Below, one piece after another: positions 9,024 to 17,878 of a DNA stretch of 64,000 bases; the first letter of the stretch is position 1, and each line of letters starts with the position of its first letter. Under the pieces are notes generated by a model. That model had not been told where the DNA came from. It searched no databases and saw nothing but the letters and a program-made list of their open reading frames with translations. Source of the stretch: Lysobacter sp. cf310 (lineage in GTDB: Bacteria; Pseudomonadota; Gammaproteobacteria; Xanthomonadales; Xanthomonadaceae); contig NZ_FOSS01000004.1 of NCBI RefSeq assembly GCF_900114355.1, positions 212,238-276,237 on the forward strand, given 5' to 3'. Made by a program: the position numbers and the translations under genes.

Positions 9024-9335
9024 TCATGTCCTTCGACCGTCTAGAAATTTCTTCTCAACAGCCTTAGCCCTGGAGGCATGTTGAAGATATATACGATCAA
9101 TTGGACTAATAAGTGTGCAGTTCGCATCCAGGAGAAATCCAATGAAATCTTCTGGGGAACCGATGTATTTCCCTGCGCGGCGAGCCCCCTCCTCAAGCAG
9201 CAAGCTCATCGGGATCGCCCCTAACTTTAGGAAATCATTGACAACCGCAGAATCGCCTTCCTCCAAGATGATCACAGCCAGCTCCAACGTGGAGCACGCC
9301 CGCAATGCGGCGACTATCTCTTCATTAACAGTCAC
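9024..9335 (-). CDS. hypothetical protein, 103 aa
   Basis: Begins at a GTG at 9335 and ends at 9024. The protein is acidic and helical (STLELAVIILEEGDSAVVND, LLLEEGARRAGKYIGSPEDF, AKAVEKKFLDGRR) with no signal peptide or membrane helix. A clear ribosome-binding site is not seen. Codon use is less G/C-biased at third positions than in the surrounding housekeeping genes, as for the other genes of this island. I do not recognise a family. The spacing pattern of a Leu-rich helix followed by G-x-D-F-I resembles ankyrin-type or small immunity proteins only loosely. Confidence 0.5.
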   Translation of the reverse strand: MTVNEEIVAALRACSTLELAVIILEEGDSAVVNDFLKLGAIPMSLLLEEGARRAGKYIGSPEDFIGFLLDANCTLISPIDRIYLQHASRAKAVEKKFLDGRRT

Positions 9336-9483
9336 AAGGGCTTAACCTCATTACAAAGTGCAATCTGCAACCCAGAATCAACGCACAACATGATGTTCTG
9401 AAGGCAGAGCGCCACGATAGCGCTCTGCTGTGAAACCAAAGTCTCGTACGCAACTTCACCGAGCAAGGGGGTGCTCGGCACTG

Positions 9484-10023
9484 CTACCGGGAGAACAGAA
9501 GGCGTCGTTTTATCTCGTCGTACTCGCGATCCCGCCCTCGATCACATACCTCTAGGGGCTCTCCGTAACGCTCAATGGCATCGACCAAGTCAAGCAACTT
9601 ACCGGTCTCGTTCCCCATAGCGACCTTCGTGACAACCAGGCCCTTCGCCAGGCAGATGTCTACGGTATCCCTCGGTGATTCCAGGAGATACGCGATGTAT
9701 GCATCGACATAGAAGTCAAAGGCGACGTCGCCCATCCAGGCCAAGTCCTCTATGTAGACATGGTCAAGTTCTCTGAACAGAGCAACACCTTCTTCGAGTG
9801 ATTTTCCGAAGAAATGCTCATACGCAACTCGTTCATCCAACTGGACCAGGTTGCTCGGACTAATTTCCAGCAAGGTCGGGATGCTCAGAATACGTCCTCC
9901 ATAAAGCATAGACCGACCCTTGCGCATCACTCGTTCCTCGCGATTTACCCACAGGACGACCTCGGCACCTAATGAGTTTCGAGCCGGTGGAATCGGCCCA
10001 CCTCTAGATGCTGAGTCAGTCAT
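9484..10023 (-). CDS. hypothetical cytoplasmic protein, 179 aa
   Basis: A 179-residue acidic protein (LWVNREERVMRKGRSMLYGG, YEHFFGKSLEEGVALFRE, DHVYIEDLAWMGDVAFDFYV, LLDLVDAIERYGEPLEVC) without signal peptide or membrane segment. Its ATG overlaps the stop of the upstream lipoprotein gene by 4 nt (ATGA type), so the two form an operon. Codon use is AT-richer than the chromosome around it. The family is not recognised. An acidic cytoplasmic protein encoded with a small lipoprotein in an orphan island is compatible with contact-dependent-toxin immunity genes, but that is speculation. Confidence 0.6.
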   Translation of the reverse strand: MTDSASRGGPIPPARNSLGAEVVLWVNREERVMRKGRSMLYGGRILSIPTLLEISPSNLVQLDERVAYEHFFGKSLEEGVALFRELDHVYIEDLAWMGDVAFDFYVDAYIAYLLESPRDTVDICLAKGLVVTKVAMGNETGKLLDLVDAIERYGEPLEVCDRGRDREYDEIKRRLLFSR

Positions 10024-10328
10024 TGCCGTCTGACTCTTGGCGCCCCGAGATCTATCGTCGCGTCGCGACCAGGCGTTCCCTTCGCGATTTCCAGGCCATC
10101 GCAGATCAGTTTCGCGACCAGGCCGCTTGTCGGTGGACGAACAGCATATGCCTCATCGAATCGCCCGCTGACCGCAAGATCCGAGATGACTTTTCCCCGC
10201 TGCGTAACCACCAACTCGCAAGCATGCGATTCCGGAGCCACTCCCACCACCTTCAACCGAAGGTCCCCCATGCACGCGGCCAGGATCAGCAACGACGCGA
10301 CACTCAGAATGCGCAGATTCATGGACAT
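10020..10328 (-). CDS. small lipoprotein, 102 aa
   Basis: Predicted lipoprotein with signal sequence MSMNLRILSVASLLILAAC and lipobox LAAC, followed by 80 residues of beta-rich sequence (LRLKVVGVAPESHACELVV, VSGRFDEAYAVRP) with two further Cys that may form a disulfide. A second in-frame ATG lies two codons downstream. The stop overlaps the next gene (9484-10023) by 4 nt. Function unknown. Confidence 0.65.
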   Translation of the reverse strand: MSMNLRILSVASLLILAACMGDLRLKVVGVAPESHACELVVTQRGKVISDLAVSGRFDEAYAVRPPTSGLVAKLICDGLEIAKGTPGRDATIDLGAPRVRRQ

Positions 10329-10337
10329 GGCTCGCTG

Positions 10338-11240
10338 CTACTTGCCGATGATCTTCGGGATTTCTTCGACCATCGCATCGATCGCGACCCGCGTCTTGGA
10401 CGGAAGATAACGCGACTGCGGCCACACTGCGTGCACGTCGTTGGGAAACACCAACTCGTGGCCCATTACGCACTCCAGCTCGCCGCTGGCGAGATGGCGC
10501 GACAGCATCCAGCACGGCAACCAGGCCAGGCCGACACCGGCGATCGCGGCATCGGCGATCGCCTGCAGATCGTCCATGCGCAGCCTTACGTCCATGCGCG
10601 GTTCGCGCACGCCGTCACCATCGCGCACCTTCCAGCGCAGGTCCTGGCCGGCACGGCCGTAAACGATGCAAGCGTGACCATCCAGCGCTTCGGCGTTCTC
10701 CGGCCGGCCGCGTTGGGCCAGATACGCGGGCGATGCGCCTATGCCCATGCGCTGCGTGCCCAGACGACGCGCGACCAGATTGGCGCTGTCCGGCAACGGG
10801 CCTATGCGTACGGCCAGGTCGATGCCTTCCTCGAGCAGATCGGCGACTCGGTCGCTAAAAGTGATTTCCACCTGCAGCTCCGGATGCTGCTGCGCCAGCC
10901 TCATCAGCACCGGCGCCACGCAATGGCGCCCGAACAAGACCGGTGCGCTCACCCGCAAGCGGCCGCGCGGCTCGCGCCGTCCGCTGTCCAGGGCGGCTTC
11001 GGCCGCGTCCAGCTCGGCCAGCGCACGCACGCAACGTTCGTAGTAGGCCTGACCGTCTTCCGTGAGGCTCTGTCGGCGCGTGGTGCGATGGAACAGGCGC
11101 GCGCCCAGGCGCCGCTCCAGGCGCGCCACGCTCTTGGCCACGGCGGAGCGGGTGAGGCTCATGCGTTCGGCCGCGACCGCGAAGCTGCCCGAATCCACGG
11201 CCTGCACGAAGGCAGCGATGCCGGTGAGTTTGTCGTCCAT
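10338..11240 (-). CDS. LysR-family transcriptional regulator
   Basis: A 300-residue LysR regulator. The winged helix-turn-helix occupies about residues 5-62 (SFAVAAERMSLTRSAVAKSV, RLERRLGARLFHRTTR), and the rest is a periplasmic-binding-protein-like effector domain (RVSAPVLFGRHCVAP, FSDRVADLLEEGIDLAVRIG). It is divergent from the medium-chain reductase at 11356, the classical layout for a LysR regulator and its target, with the shared control region at 11241-11355. The inducer is unknown. Confidence 0.9.
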   Translation of the reverse strand: MDDKLTGIAAFVQAVDSGSFAVAAERMSLTRSAVAKSVARLERRLGARLFHRTTRRQSLTEDGQAYYERCVRALAELDAAEAALDSGRREPRGRLRVSAPVLFGRHCVAPVLMRLAQQHPELQVEITFSDRVADLLEEGIDLAVRIGPLPDSANLVARRLGTQRMGIGASPAYLAQRGRPENAEALDGHACIVYGRAGQDLRWKVRDGDGVREPRMDVRLRMDDLQAIADAAIAGVGLAWLPCWMLSRHLASGELECVMGHELVFPNDVHAVWPQSRYLPSKTRVAIDAMVEEIPKIIGK

Positions 11241-11355
11241 TGGCGCCTAATGGGATACAGACTAGCGATTGATTTGAGCCACCGGGGCCCATGAGGCGAC
11301 TATATCGTATGGATCCCCGTCCGGACCGCCCGGACCCCCTACGGAGATCCACCCC

Positions 11356-12375
11356 ATGCAGGCTTACCACCTCGTCAGCGGCGCCCAGGTTGCCGGCTTG
11401 GAGCGCGTCGAGCGCCCCGCCCCGATTGCGGGGCCGAACGAAGTGCTCGTGCGCACCCATGCCGTGTCCTTGAACTATCGCGACCTCATGTTCGCGCGCG
11501 GCCAATACGGCGCGATCGCCAACCGACCGACGATCCCGGTCGCCGATGGCGCGGGCGAAGTTATCGCGATCGGCAGCGGTGTCACCCGCTTCAAGCCTGG
11601 CGACCGCGTCATCAATGCCTACTTCCCCGACTGGATCGACGGCCGGCCGACGCCGGTCAAAACGCGCGACTCGTTCGGCGCGCAGATCGACGGCGTGCTT
11701 GCCGAACAGTTCGTCGCGAATGAGGACGCGCTGGTCGCGATCCCGTCCCACCTCGACTATGCCGAAGCGGCCACGCTGTCCTGCGCCGGCATTACCGCCT
11801 GGAACGCTATGTTCGTCGAGGCCGCGCTCAAGCCCGGCGACAGCGTGCTGCTGCTGGGCACCGGCGGCGTTTCCATCCTCGCGTTGCAGCTGGCCAAGGC
11901 CGCTGGCCTGCGCGCCATCGTCACCTCGTCCAGCAACGACAAGCTGGAACGCGTGCGCGCCCTGGGCGCCGACGCCACCATCAACTACCGCGACACGCCG
12001 GAATGGCAGAACGAAGTGCTGCGCCTGACCGGCGGCATCGGCGTCGATGCCGTGATCGAAGTCGGCGGCGAAGGCACCCTGGCCCGATCGATCCAGTCCA
12101 CGCGTATGGGTGGCACCGTCGCGGTGATCGGCGGTGTCACCGGCTTCGGCGGCACCGAGGTCGACCCGCTCGCACTGATCGTCGGCGTGAAGCACCTGAC
12201 CGGCATCTTCGTCGGCAGCCGCGCGATGCTGGACGCGCTGGCTCAGTTCGTCGAGGTCAATCGCATCGCGCCGGTAGTCGACCGCGTGTTCGATTTCGAA
12301 CAGGCGCGCGAGGCCTATGAATACCTCGATGCGGGCAAGCATTTCGGCAAGGTTGTGGTGCGGGTGCGGAGCTAA
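11356..12375 (+). CDS. zinc-independent MDR-family NAD(P) oxidoreductase
   Basis: A 339-residue medium-chain dehydrogenase/reductase. The N-terminal GroES-like domain (NYRDLMFARGQYG, VADGAGEVIAIG, FKPGDRVI) lacks the Cys/His zinc ligands of alcohol dehydrogenases, and the Rossmann fold has LLLGTGGVSILALQLAKAAG at about 163-182. This is closest to quinone-oxidoreductase-like members (NAD(P)-dependent alcohol dehydrogenase or QOR group). An ggag ribosome-binding site lies about 10 nt before the ATG. The divergent LysR gene probably controls it. Substrate not predictable. Confidence 0.85.
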   Translation: MQAYHLVSGAQVAGLERVERPAPIAGPNEVLVRTHAVSLNYRDLMFARGQYGAIANRPTIPVADGAGEVIAIGSGVTRFKPGDRVINAYFPDWIDGRPTPVKTRDSFGAQIDGVLAEQFVANEDALVAIPSHLDYAEAATLSCAGITAWNAMFVEAALKPGDSVLLLGTGGVSILALQLAKAAGLRAIVTSSSNDKLERVRALGADATINYRDTPEWQNEVLRLTGGIGVDAVIEVGGEGTLARSIQSTRMGGTVAVIGGVTGFGGTEVDPLALIVGVKHLTGIFVGSRAMLDALAQFVEVNRIAPVVDRVFDFEQAREAYEYLDAGKHFGKVVVRVRS

Positions 12376-12728
12376 GCGCTTAAGGGCCGCGGGCTTGCGT
12401 CGGAAAACCTCTTCCGCCAAGCCCGCGCGCCTGTTCGCTTTGAGCACAAACTGGTCAATGCCGATATATACGACTTCCCCGTGCCCTCGGCGTTTCGGAC
12501 CTCCAGATCACTCTTGGGGACGCAGTACCTCATCGGCACGATCGGCCGTGAGTAACTCAAGCAAAACATATGCTGGTCTTCGAAGTACAGGAGCCACGAC
12601 GAGTAGCTGTAGCTGTCGCTTTCTAGAACCAGCGGCTTCAACTGATCGCCAGAGATGTGAACTTCCCTTGTCAGATAGAGCCAGCCGATTGTCATGACGA
12701 GCGCCGCAATCCCCGCGGCTGCCAACAC
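12372..12728 (-). CDS. small anchored hypothetical protein, start uncertain
   Basis: The 118-residue frame from a GTG at 12728 starts with a membrane helix (MLAAAGIAALVMTIGWLYLT), followed by a short extracytoplasmic part (SGDQLKPLVLESDSYSYSS, MFCLSYSRPIVPMRYCVPK) with two Cys. An in-frame TAA directly precedes the GTG. In another frame, an ATG CGT AAG just upstream would join as MRKWLAAAGIA... if one G were added at tgttgg (about 12724-12730), so the start may be a damaged or mis-sequenced one. No family recognised. It lies in an AT-richer insert with 12760-13032. Confidence 0.5.
   Translation of the reverse strand: MLAAAGIAALVMTIGWLYLTREVHISGDQLKPLVLESDSYSYSSWLLYFEDQHMFCLSYSRPIVPMRYCVPKSDLEVRNAEGTGKSYISALTSLCSKRTGARAWRKRFSDASPRPLSA
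12388..12427. terminator. hairpin between convergent genes
   Basis: A 10-bp stem (cgcgggcttg / caagcccgcg) enclosing a smaller cggaa/ttccg hairpin. It has no T tract, so it is only a possible bidirectional terminator between the reductase and the minus-strand small gene, whose 3' end it overlaps. Confidence 0.4.
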
Positions 12729-12759
12729 TTACGCATAGTCGGCATGTTTCTTGCTCTCG

Positions 12760-13032
12760 CTACGGCAACTGCAATTCCGGATGCTCGGCCAACCAAATCG
12801 CCGCAATAGCGTCAGGGCCTCTCATCCTCCATTCCCAAGCTTCTTCCAACGTTAGACGCCGGATGCCGCTCATGTATAGGTCTGTTTGCCTGGGATAGCT
12901 GCCGTCGAACAGCGACACGCCCCATGCGAAACCTGCGTCGTCGAGGCCCAAGCACAGGCAGGGATGGAAGAACGGATCTTCGTAGATCTCGCCCGGCTTC
13001 AATGGGTTCGCTTCGTTAGGAATATCTGGCAT
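12760..13032 (-). CDS. conserved hypothetical protein, 90 aa
   Basis: A small cytoplasmic protein with the pattern KPGEIYEDPFFHPCLCLGLD, AWGVSLFDGSYPRQ and RRLTLEEAWEWRMRGPDAI. I recall this GEIYED...HP-C-LC...GVSL-DGS-PR...LTLEEA layout from a widespread family of uncharacterised single-domain proteins, but cannot name it. The ATG at 13032 is preferred over the overlapping TTG at 13035. It ends about 30 nt from the next minus-strand gene. Sometimes such proteins are orphan immunity genes; nothing here shows that. Confidence 0.6.
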   Translation of the reverse strand: MPDIPNEANPLKPGEIYEDPFFHPCLCLGLDDAGFAWGVSLFDGSYPRQTDLYMSGIRRLTLEEAWEWRMRGPDAIAAIWLAEHPELQLP

Positions 13033-13065
13033 CAATCGCTGTCTCTACTGTCAACGACGTTACAA

Positions 13066-14412
13066 CTAACGTCGCTGTCCCCGCCAAACCCGCAACCCCG
13101 CATACACCAACACCAACACCGCCAGCGACGCCCCGATCGCCGTCCACTCCCGCAACGTCATCGTCGCCAGGATCGCCACCATCGTGAGCACCGCGATCAG
13201 CGGCACGATCGGGCCGCCCGGCAGCACGAAGGGCGCGCCGCGTTCGCGCAGGTCGATGCGCTGGGCGCGCCAGGCGGCGATGGAGACGGCGGCGAAGACC
13301 AGGCAGATCGCGCCGCCGGAGATCAGGGCCAGGGATTCGAAGCTGCCGCCCAGTGCGAGCACGGCGCCAACGGCGGCGTGGGTGAACAGCGCCAGACGCG
13401 GCACGCGGTGCCTGGCGTCGACGCGGCCGTAGGCGTGCGGCAGGTAGCCGTCGCGGCCCAGCGCGAACAGCAGGCGCGAGGACGCGAACAGGTTGCCCAT
13501 CAGGAAGCCGGTCATCGAAACGCAGGCGGTGATCAGCAGCAACGCGCGGCCCGGCGCCCAGATCGCGCCGGCGGCGTCGGCGATGGGGGCGCCGCTGGCG
13601 GGCAGCGCGGCGCCCAGCGTGCCTTGGCAGACCACCTGCAGGCCGATGTACAGCAGCACCACGATCGCGATCGCCGACAAGGTCGCGCGCGGCACGTGGC
13701 GCGAGGGGTCGCGCACTTCGCCGGTCGGCACCAATGCGGTTTCCATGCCCGAGTAGGCGAACACCACCAGTACCATCGCGCTGCCCATCGCGCTCCAGGA
13801 GCCGATACCGCTCCAGGCCACGTGCTGCCAGTCGACGAACAGCAGGCCGAACGAGGCCAGCAGGAACAGCGGCGTGAGCTTGAGCGTGGCCAGCAGCACG
13901 ATCATGCGTGCACCCAGCTTCACGCCGAAGGCATTGAGCGCGAACAAGCCCGCGTACACGCCCAGGATCAGCAGCGCGCGCGGCAGCGGTTGCGCGAACG
14001 CGGGCCAGGCCTGCGCGACCTGGCCCGCGAGCGCGGCGGCGACGCCGGCGCTGGAGGCGGTGTTGCAGATCCACATCAGGGCGCCGGCGACGAAACCGGC
14101 GAACGCGCCGTAGGCGGCGCCGACGTAGGTGTAGGGCCCGCCGGTGGCGGCGGCGCGGCTGCCGACGGCGGAAAAGCACATCGCGATCGGCACGATCGCG
14201 ATCGCGCCGGCGATGAAGGCCAGCGGCGCGGCGCCGGCCAGGCGCGAGGACAGCAGCGCGGGCAGCATGAAGATGCCGGCGCCGACGATGATGTTGATGA
14301 TGGAGGCGCCGAGCTGGAACGGCCCCAGCGCGCGCACCAGCGCGGCGTCGCCCTGCAGCGCGGCCGAAGGCGCGGGAGCGGACCCGTCGGCGGGCGTGGC
14401 GGCTGTGCTCAT
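13066..14412 (-). CDS. APC-family amino acid permease
   Basis: A 448-residue transporter with about 12 membrane helices. The first helix carries the APC signature (IINIIVGAGIFMLPALLS) in which the unwound GAGIF substrate loop is visible. The second segment has SRAAATGGPYTYVGAAYG, and helix 6 has FAYSGMETALVPTGEVRDP; both are typical of amino-acid/polyamine/organocation permeases. The ATG at 14412 places a short cytoplasmic Ala/Pro-rich tail before helix 1. Substrate not determined. It is followed by no operon partner; the inverted repeat at 14489-14567 lies upstream. Confidence 0.88.
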   Translation of the reverse strand: MSTAATPADGSAPAPSAALQGDAALVRALGPFQLGASIINIIVGAGIFMLPALLSSRLAGAAPLAFIAGAIAIVPIAMCFSAVGSRAAATGGPYTYVGAAYGAFAGFVAGALMWICNTASSAGVAAALAGQVAQAWPAFAQPLPRALLILGVYAGLFALNAFGVKLGARMIVLLATLKLTPLFLLASFGLLFVDWQHVAWSGIGSWSAMGSAMVLVVFAYSGMETALVPTGEVRDPSRHVPRATLSAIAIVVLLYIGLQVVCQGTLGAALPASGAPIADAAGAIWAPGRALLLITACVSMTGFLMGNLFASSRLLFALGRDGYLPHAYGRVDARHRVPRLALFTHAAVGAVLALGGSFESLALISGGAICLVFAAVSIAAWRAQRIDLRERGAPFVLPGGPIVPLIAVLTMVAILATMTLREWTAIGASLAVLVLVYAGLRVWRGQRR

Positions 14413-14488
14413 GGCAGGTCCCCGGGAGGCTGCGTCGCAGCCTCGCACGGCCGGCGCGCAAAGGCGAGACCGCGCGGGCCCCGCAGCG

Positions 14489-14567
14489 GCGGAGTAAGCC
14501 GCGATCCGCGTTCGACAAGTATCGCCACGGCGCGATGCGTGACGGCGTGGATCGCGACTTACTCCGC
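14489..14567. repeat. 19-bp inverted repeat with one mismatch
   Basis: Arms gcggagtaagccgcgatcc (14489-14507) and ggatcgcgacttactccgc (14549-14567), 41 bp apart. The arms contain the taagccgcgat core shared with the widespread intergenic palindromes but without the ggagcggc half, so this is a divergent member. It lies in the 254-bp gap between the permease start and the 3' end of the LysR gene, where no gene is seen. Confidence 0.7.
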
Positions 14568-14666
14568 AGCTGCGCGGGCGGAGGACGCGCTCACCCTAGC
14601 CCCGCCGGCGCGGCACATAAATCCGGGGTTTCACTCAGACGAACGGCATCGCTTTCGCGTTTTCGA

Positions 14667-15560
14667 TCAATCGCCCTGGCACATGAACTCGACGAAGGCG
14701 CGCAGCTTGGGGGCCAGCTGCCGACGTGCCGTGTAATAGATGTAGAAGCCGGCGAACGGCGGCGTGTAGGCGTCCAGGACCTGGATCAGGCGGCCGGCGG
14801 CGACATCGTCGGCCACCAGGGTCTCGAACAGCTGGGCCAGGCCCAGCCCGGCCAGGGCCGGGCCACGCGACAGCGAGCTGTCGTTGAAGATCAGTCGGCC
14901 GCCCACGTCCACCTCGAAATCCTGGCCGTCGCGGCTGAACTCCCAGGCTTGCATGCGGCCGCTGCCGGGCAGGCGCTGGCGGATGCAGTCGTGCCGAATA
15001 AGGTCCTCGGGCACCTCGGGCCGGCCGCGGCGGGCGTAGTAGTCGGGCGAGCCGACCACGATGGTGCGCTGGGCCCCGCCCAGGGGCCTGGCCACCATGT
15101 CGCGCGCCAGGCATTCGCCCAGGCGGATGCCGGCGTCGAAGCCGCCCGCGACCAGGTCGGCCAGGGTGTCGTCGGCGAACACTTCCACCTGCACGTCCGG
15201 ATAGCGCGCCAGGAACTCGGGCAGGCGCGGCTCGATGAGCGTGCGCGCCGCGATGCGGCCGGCGTTGATGCGCAGGCGCCCGGTCGGGCGGTCGCGCACC
15301 GCGTCGAGGTCGTCGAAGGCGGCATCGATCTGGTCCAGGCCCGGCGCGACCTGGGCCAGGAAGCGCGCGCCGTGTTCGGTCAGGCCGACCCGGCGGGTGG
15401 TGCGGTTGAGCAGGCGCACGCCCAGGCGCTCTTCCAGGGTGCGCACGGTCTGGGACAGGGCGGAGGGCGATACGTCCAGTTCGGCCGCGGCGCGGGTGAA
15501 GCTGCCGAGCCGGGCGACGCGCGCGAAGGCGATCACGGCGGGGAGCGGGTGCGCGGCCAT
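14667..15560 (-). CDS. LysR-family transcriptional regulator
   Basis: A 297-residue LysR protein: helix-turn-helix at about 5-62 (SFTRAAAELDVSPSALSQTV, RTLEERLGVRLLNRTTR) then an effector domain (RLRINAGRIAARTLIEP, VEVFADDTLADLVAGGFDAG). It is divergent from the SDR-monooxygenase-aldo/keto reductase operon, 104 bp away, and is the likely regulator of that operon. The intergenic stretch holds an interrupted palindrome gaac-ac-gttc near 15578-15587 that could belong to its operator. Confidence 0.9.
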   Translation of the reverse strand: MAAHPLPAVIAFARVARLGSFTRAAAELDVSPSALSQTVRTLEERLGVRLLNRTTRRVGLTEHGARFLAQVAPGLDQIDAAFDDLDAVRDRPTGRLRINAGRIAARTLIEPRLPEFLARYPDVQVEVFADDTLADLVAGGFDAGIRLGECLARDMVARPLGGAQRTIVVGSPDYYARRGRPEVPEDLIRHDCIRQRLPGSGRMQAWEFSRDGQDFEVDVGGRLIFNDSSLSRGPALAGLGLAQLFETLVADDVAAGRLIQVLDAYTPPFAGFYIYYTARRQLAPKLRAFVEFMCQGD

Positions 15561-15664
15561 TATGAAGTACTCCTTCAGAACACGTTCGGATAATCCCCAT
15601 TTTTCGCGCAGTCGGCCAGTCCTAGAGTCGCTCCCACGGTTCCACCCCGCCTAGGAGAGCACTC

Positions 15665-16438
15665 ATGCACACCCCCACCCTTGGTTTCGGACTGCGCGAC
15701 AAGGTCGTCTTGGTCACCGGCGCGTCCTCCGGCATCGGCGCGGCCAGCGCGGCCGCCTTCGCCCGCGAGGGCGCGATCGTCCTGGCCGCCGCCCGCCGCG
15801 CCGCCGAAGGCGAAGCCGTGGTCGCGGCGATCCGCGCCGACGGCGGCCAGGCCCGCTTCCTGCAGGCCGACGTGACCCGCGAGGACGACATCCGCCGCCT
15901 GGTCGAGACCGCGGTGGCCGACTACGGCCGCCTCGACGTGGCCTTCAACAACGCCGGCACCGACGGCCGCTTCTCGCCCTACATCGAGCAGGACAACGCC
16001 AACTACGAGCAGGTGATGAACACCAACGTGCGCAGCGTGTTCTGGAGCATGAAGCACCAGATCGCGGCGATGCTGAAAAGCGGCGGCGGCGCGATCGTCA
16101 ACAACGCCTCGATGGGCGCGCTGATCGGCTTCCAGAACGCGGCCGTGTACGTGGCCAGCAAGCACGCGGTGATGGGCCTGACCAAGACCGCGGCGCTGGA
16201 ATACTTCCCGCAGGGCATCCGCATCAACGCGGTGCTGCCCGGCATCATCGACACCCCGTTCCAGGACCGCGTCTGGGGCGACGAAGCCAGCAAGCAGGCC
16301 TTCGCCCAGGCCACGGTCGCCGGCCGCAGCGGCACGCCCGAAGAAGTCGCGAGCGCGGCGCTGTTCCTGGCCTCGGAGCACGCCAGCTTCTTCAGCGGCC
16401 AGGGCCTGGTCATGGACGGCGGCTATGTCGCGCAGTGA
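15665..16438 (+). CDS. short-chain dehydrogenase/reductase (SDR)
   Basis: A 257-residue classical SDR. The coenzyme motif TGASSGIG is at about residues 18-25, NNAGTDG at about 97-103, the catalytic Ser region NNASMGAL and the Tyr-Lys pair YVASKHA at about 160-166; the end has FFSGQGLVMDGGY. ctaggagagc provides a ribosome-binding site. First gene of a three-gene redox operon facing a LysR gene; substrate unknown. Confidence 0.9.
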   Translation: MHTPTLGFGLRDKVVLVTGASSGIGAASAAAFAREGAIVLAAARRAAEGEAVVAAIRADGGQARFLQADVTREDDIRRLVETAVADYGRLDVAFNNAGTDGRFSPYIEQDNANYEQVMNTNVRSVFWSMKHQIAAMLKSGGGAIVNNASMGALIGFQNAAVYVASKHAVMGLTKTAALEYFPQGIRINAVLPGIIDTPFQDRVWGDEASKQAFAQATVAGRSGTPEEVASAALFLASEHASFFSGQGLVMDGGYVAQ

Positions 16439-16478
16439 CTGTGACGACAACGCCGCCTCTCTCTCAAAGGAGCCCGCC

Positions 16479-16793
16479 ATGCATCCGGACGCATCCGCGT
16501 TCACCCTCATCGCCGAACTCCAGGCCCAGCCGGGCCTGGGCGATACCCTGCAACGCGAACTGCAGGCGCTGATCGCGCCTACCCTGAGCGAGCCCGGTTG
16601 CCAGGGCTATACCCTGCACCGCTCCAGCGACGACACCGACTTGCTGCTGATCTACGAACACTGGCGTTCGCGCGCCGCGCTCGAGGCGCATATGGCCATG
16701 CCTTATCTGCGCGACTTCTTCGCGCGCACGCCGCAGCTGTTGTCCGAACCGGTACGCCTGCGCTACTTCGCATCGGCGCTGCCGGCCGCCTGA
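16479..16793 (+). CDS. ABM-domain (putative quinol) monooxygenase
   Basis: A 104-residue single-domain protein of the antibiotic-biosynthesis-monooxygenase/YgiN fold: [38 protein letters not shown] and [20 protein letters not shown] are the typical strands and helices. aaaggag precedes the ATG at the normal distance. Such cofactor-independent proteins act on quinols or activated aromatics. Placed between an SDR and an aldo/keto reductase, it suggests a redox or electrophile-detoxification operon. Confidence 0.82.
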   Translation: MHPDASAFTLIAELQAQPGLGDTLQRELQALIAPTLSEPGCQGYTLHRSSDDTDLLLIYEHWRSRAALEAHMAMPYLRDFFARTPQLLSEPVRLRYFASALPAA

Positions 16794-16821
16794 TTCCTCC
16801 TTCCCCCACCGGAGCAACGAC

Positions 16822-17814
16822 ATGAACACCCGCACTCTCGGCCCGCAGGGCCCGCGCGTTTCCGCGCTGGGCCTGGGCTGCATGGGCATGAGCTTCGCCT
16901 ACGGCCCCGCCGACCAGGACGAAGCCGTCGCCACCCTGCATCGCGCGCTCGATCTGGGCGTGAGCTTCCTCGACACCGCCGACGTCTACGGCCCGCACAC
17001 CAACGAGCGTCTGCTCCAGCGTGCGCTGCAAGGGCGCCGCGATCAGGTGTTTCTGGCCAGCAAGTTCGGCATCCTGATGGATCCCACGCAGCCGCAGCTG
17101 CGTGGCGTGAACGGGCGGCCGGAGTACGTGCGCGCCAGCATCGAGGGCAGCCTGCAGCGCCTGGGCACCGATCATCTGGATCTGTACTACCTGCACCGCG
17201 TCGACCCGAACGTGCCGATCGAGGACACCGTCGGCGCGATGGCGGAGTTGGTCGCGCAGGGCAAGGTGCGTTATCTCGGCCTGTCCGAGGCCTCGGCGGC
17301 CACGCTGGAGCGCGCGCATGCGGTGCACCCGATCACCGCGCTGCAGAGCGAGTACTCGCTGTGGACGCGCGATGTCGAGCGCAACGGCGTACTCGAAACC
17401 TGCGCGCGCCTGGGCATCGGCTTCGTGCCTTACAGCCCGCTGGGCCGCGGTTTCCTGACCGGTCAGATCGCCTCCGCCGACGATCTGCAGAGCGACGATT
17501 TCCGTCTGCAGACGCCGCGCTTCCAGGGCGAGAACTTCCAGCGCAATCTCGCGCTGGCCGACACGGTGAAGACGCTGGCCGCCGGCAAGGGCTGCACGCC
17601 CGCGCAGCTGGCGCTGGCCTGGGTGCTGGCGCAGGGCGAGCACCTGGTGCCGATCCCGGGCACCAAGCGGCGCAAGTATCTGGACGACAACGTCGGTGCG
17701 CTGGGCGTGCAGTTGGATGCGGGCGATCTGGCTGCGCTGGATGCGGCGTTCGCGCCGGATGCGATCGCGGGCGATCGTTATTCGGCGGTGGGTATGACCA
17801 TGGTGGGGCGTTGA
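16822..17814 (+). CDS. aldo/keto reductase
   Basis: A 330-residue AKR of the YajO/auxin-induced-protein type. The catalytic tetrad is readable: [11 protein letters not shown] (Asp, Tyr), FLASKFG (Lys) and YYLHRVDP (His), followed by [16 protein letters not shown] and the NADPH-binding [19 protein letters not shown] near the C-terminus. Terminal gene of the LysR-faced operon; the tandem repeats at 17879-18430 follow its stop. Confidence 0.92.
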   Translation: MNTRTLGPQGPRVSALGLGCMGMSFAYGPADQDEAVATLHRALDLGVSFLDTADVYGPHTNERLLQRALQGRRDQVFLASKFGILMDPTQPQLRGVNGRPEYVRASIEGSLQRLGTDHLDLYYLHRVDPNVPIEDTVGAMAELVAQGKVRYLGLSEASAATLERAHAVHPITALQSEYSLWTRDVERNGVLETCARLGIGFVPYSPLGRGFLTGQIASADDLQSDDFRLQTPRFQGENFQRNLALADTVKTLAAGKGCTPAQLALAWVLAQGEHLVPIPGTKRRKYLDDNVGALGVQLDAGDLAALDAAFAPDAIAGDRYSAVGMTMVGR

Positions 17815-17878
17815 GGTAACGCGGGTTGCGAGGCCGCCGTGCGTAACAGCGGCTTCGTCGATACGCGCGGCTTTGGGG

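Noticed and set aside
10153-10515. 120-codon minus-strand open frame overlapping the lipoprotein and LysR genes
   Set aside because: It overlaps two better-supported genes in another frame and shows only Arg/Gly-rich composition.
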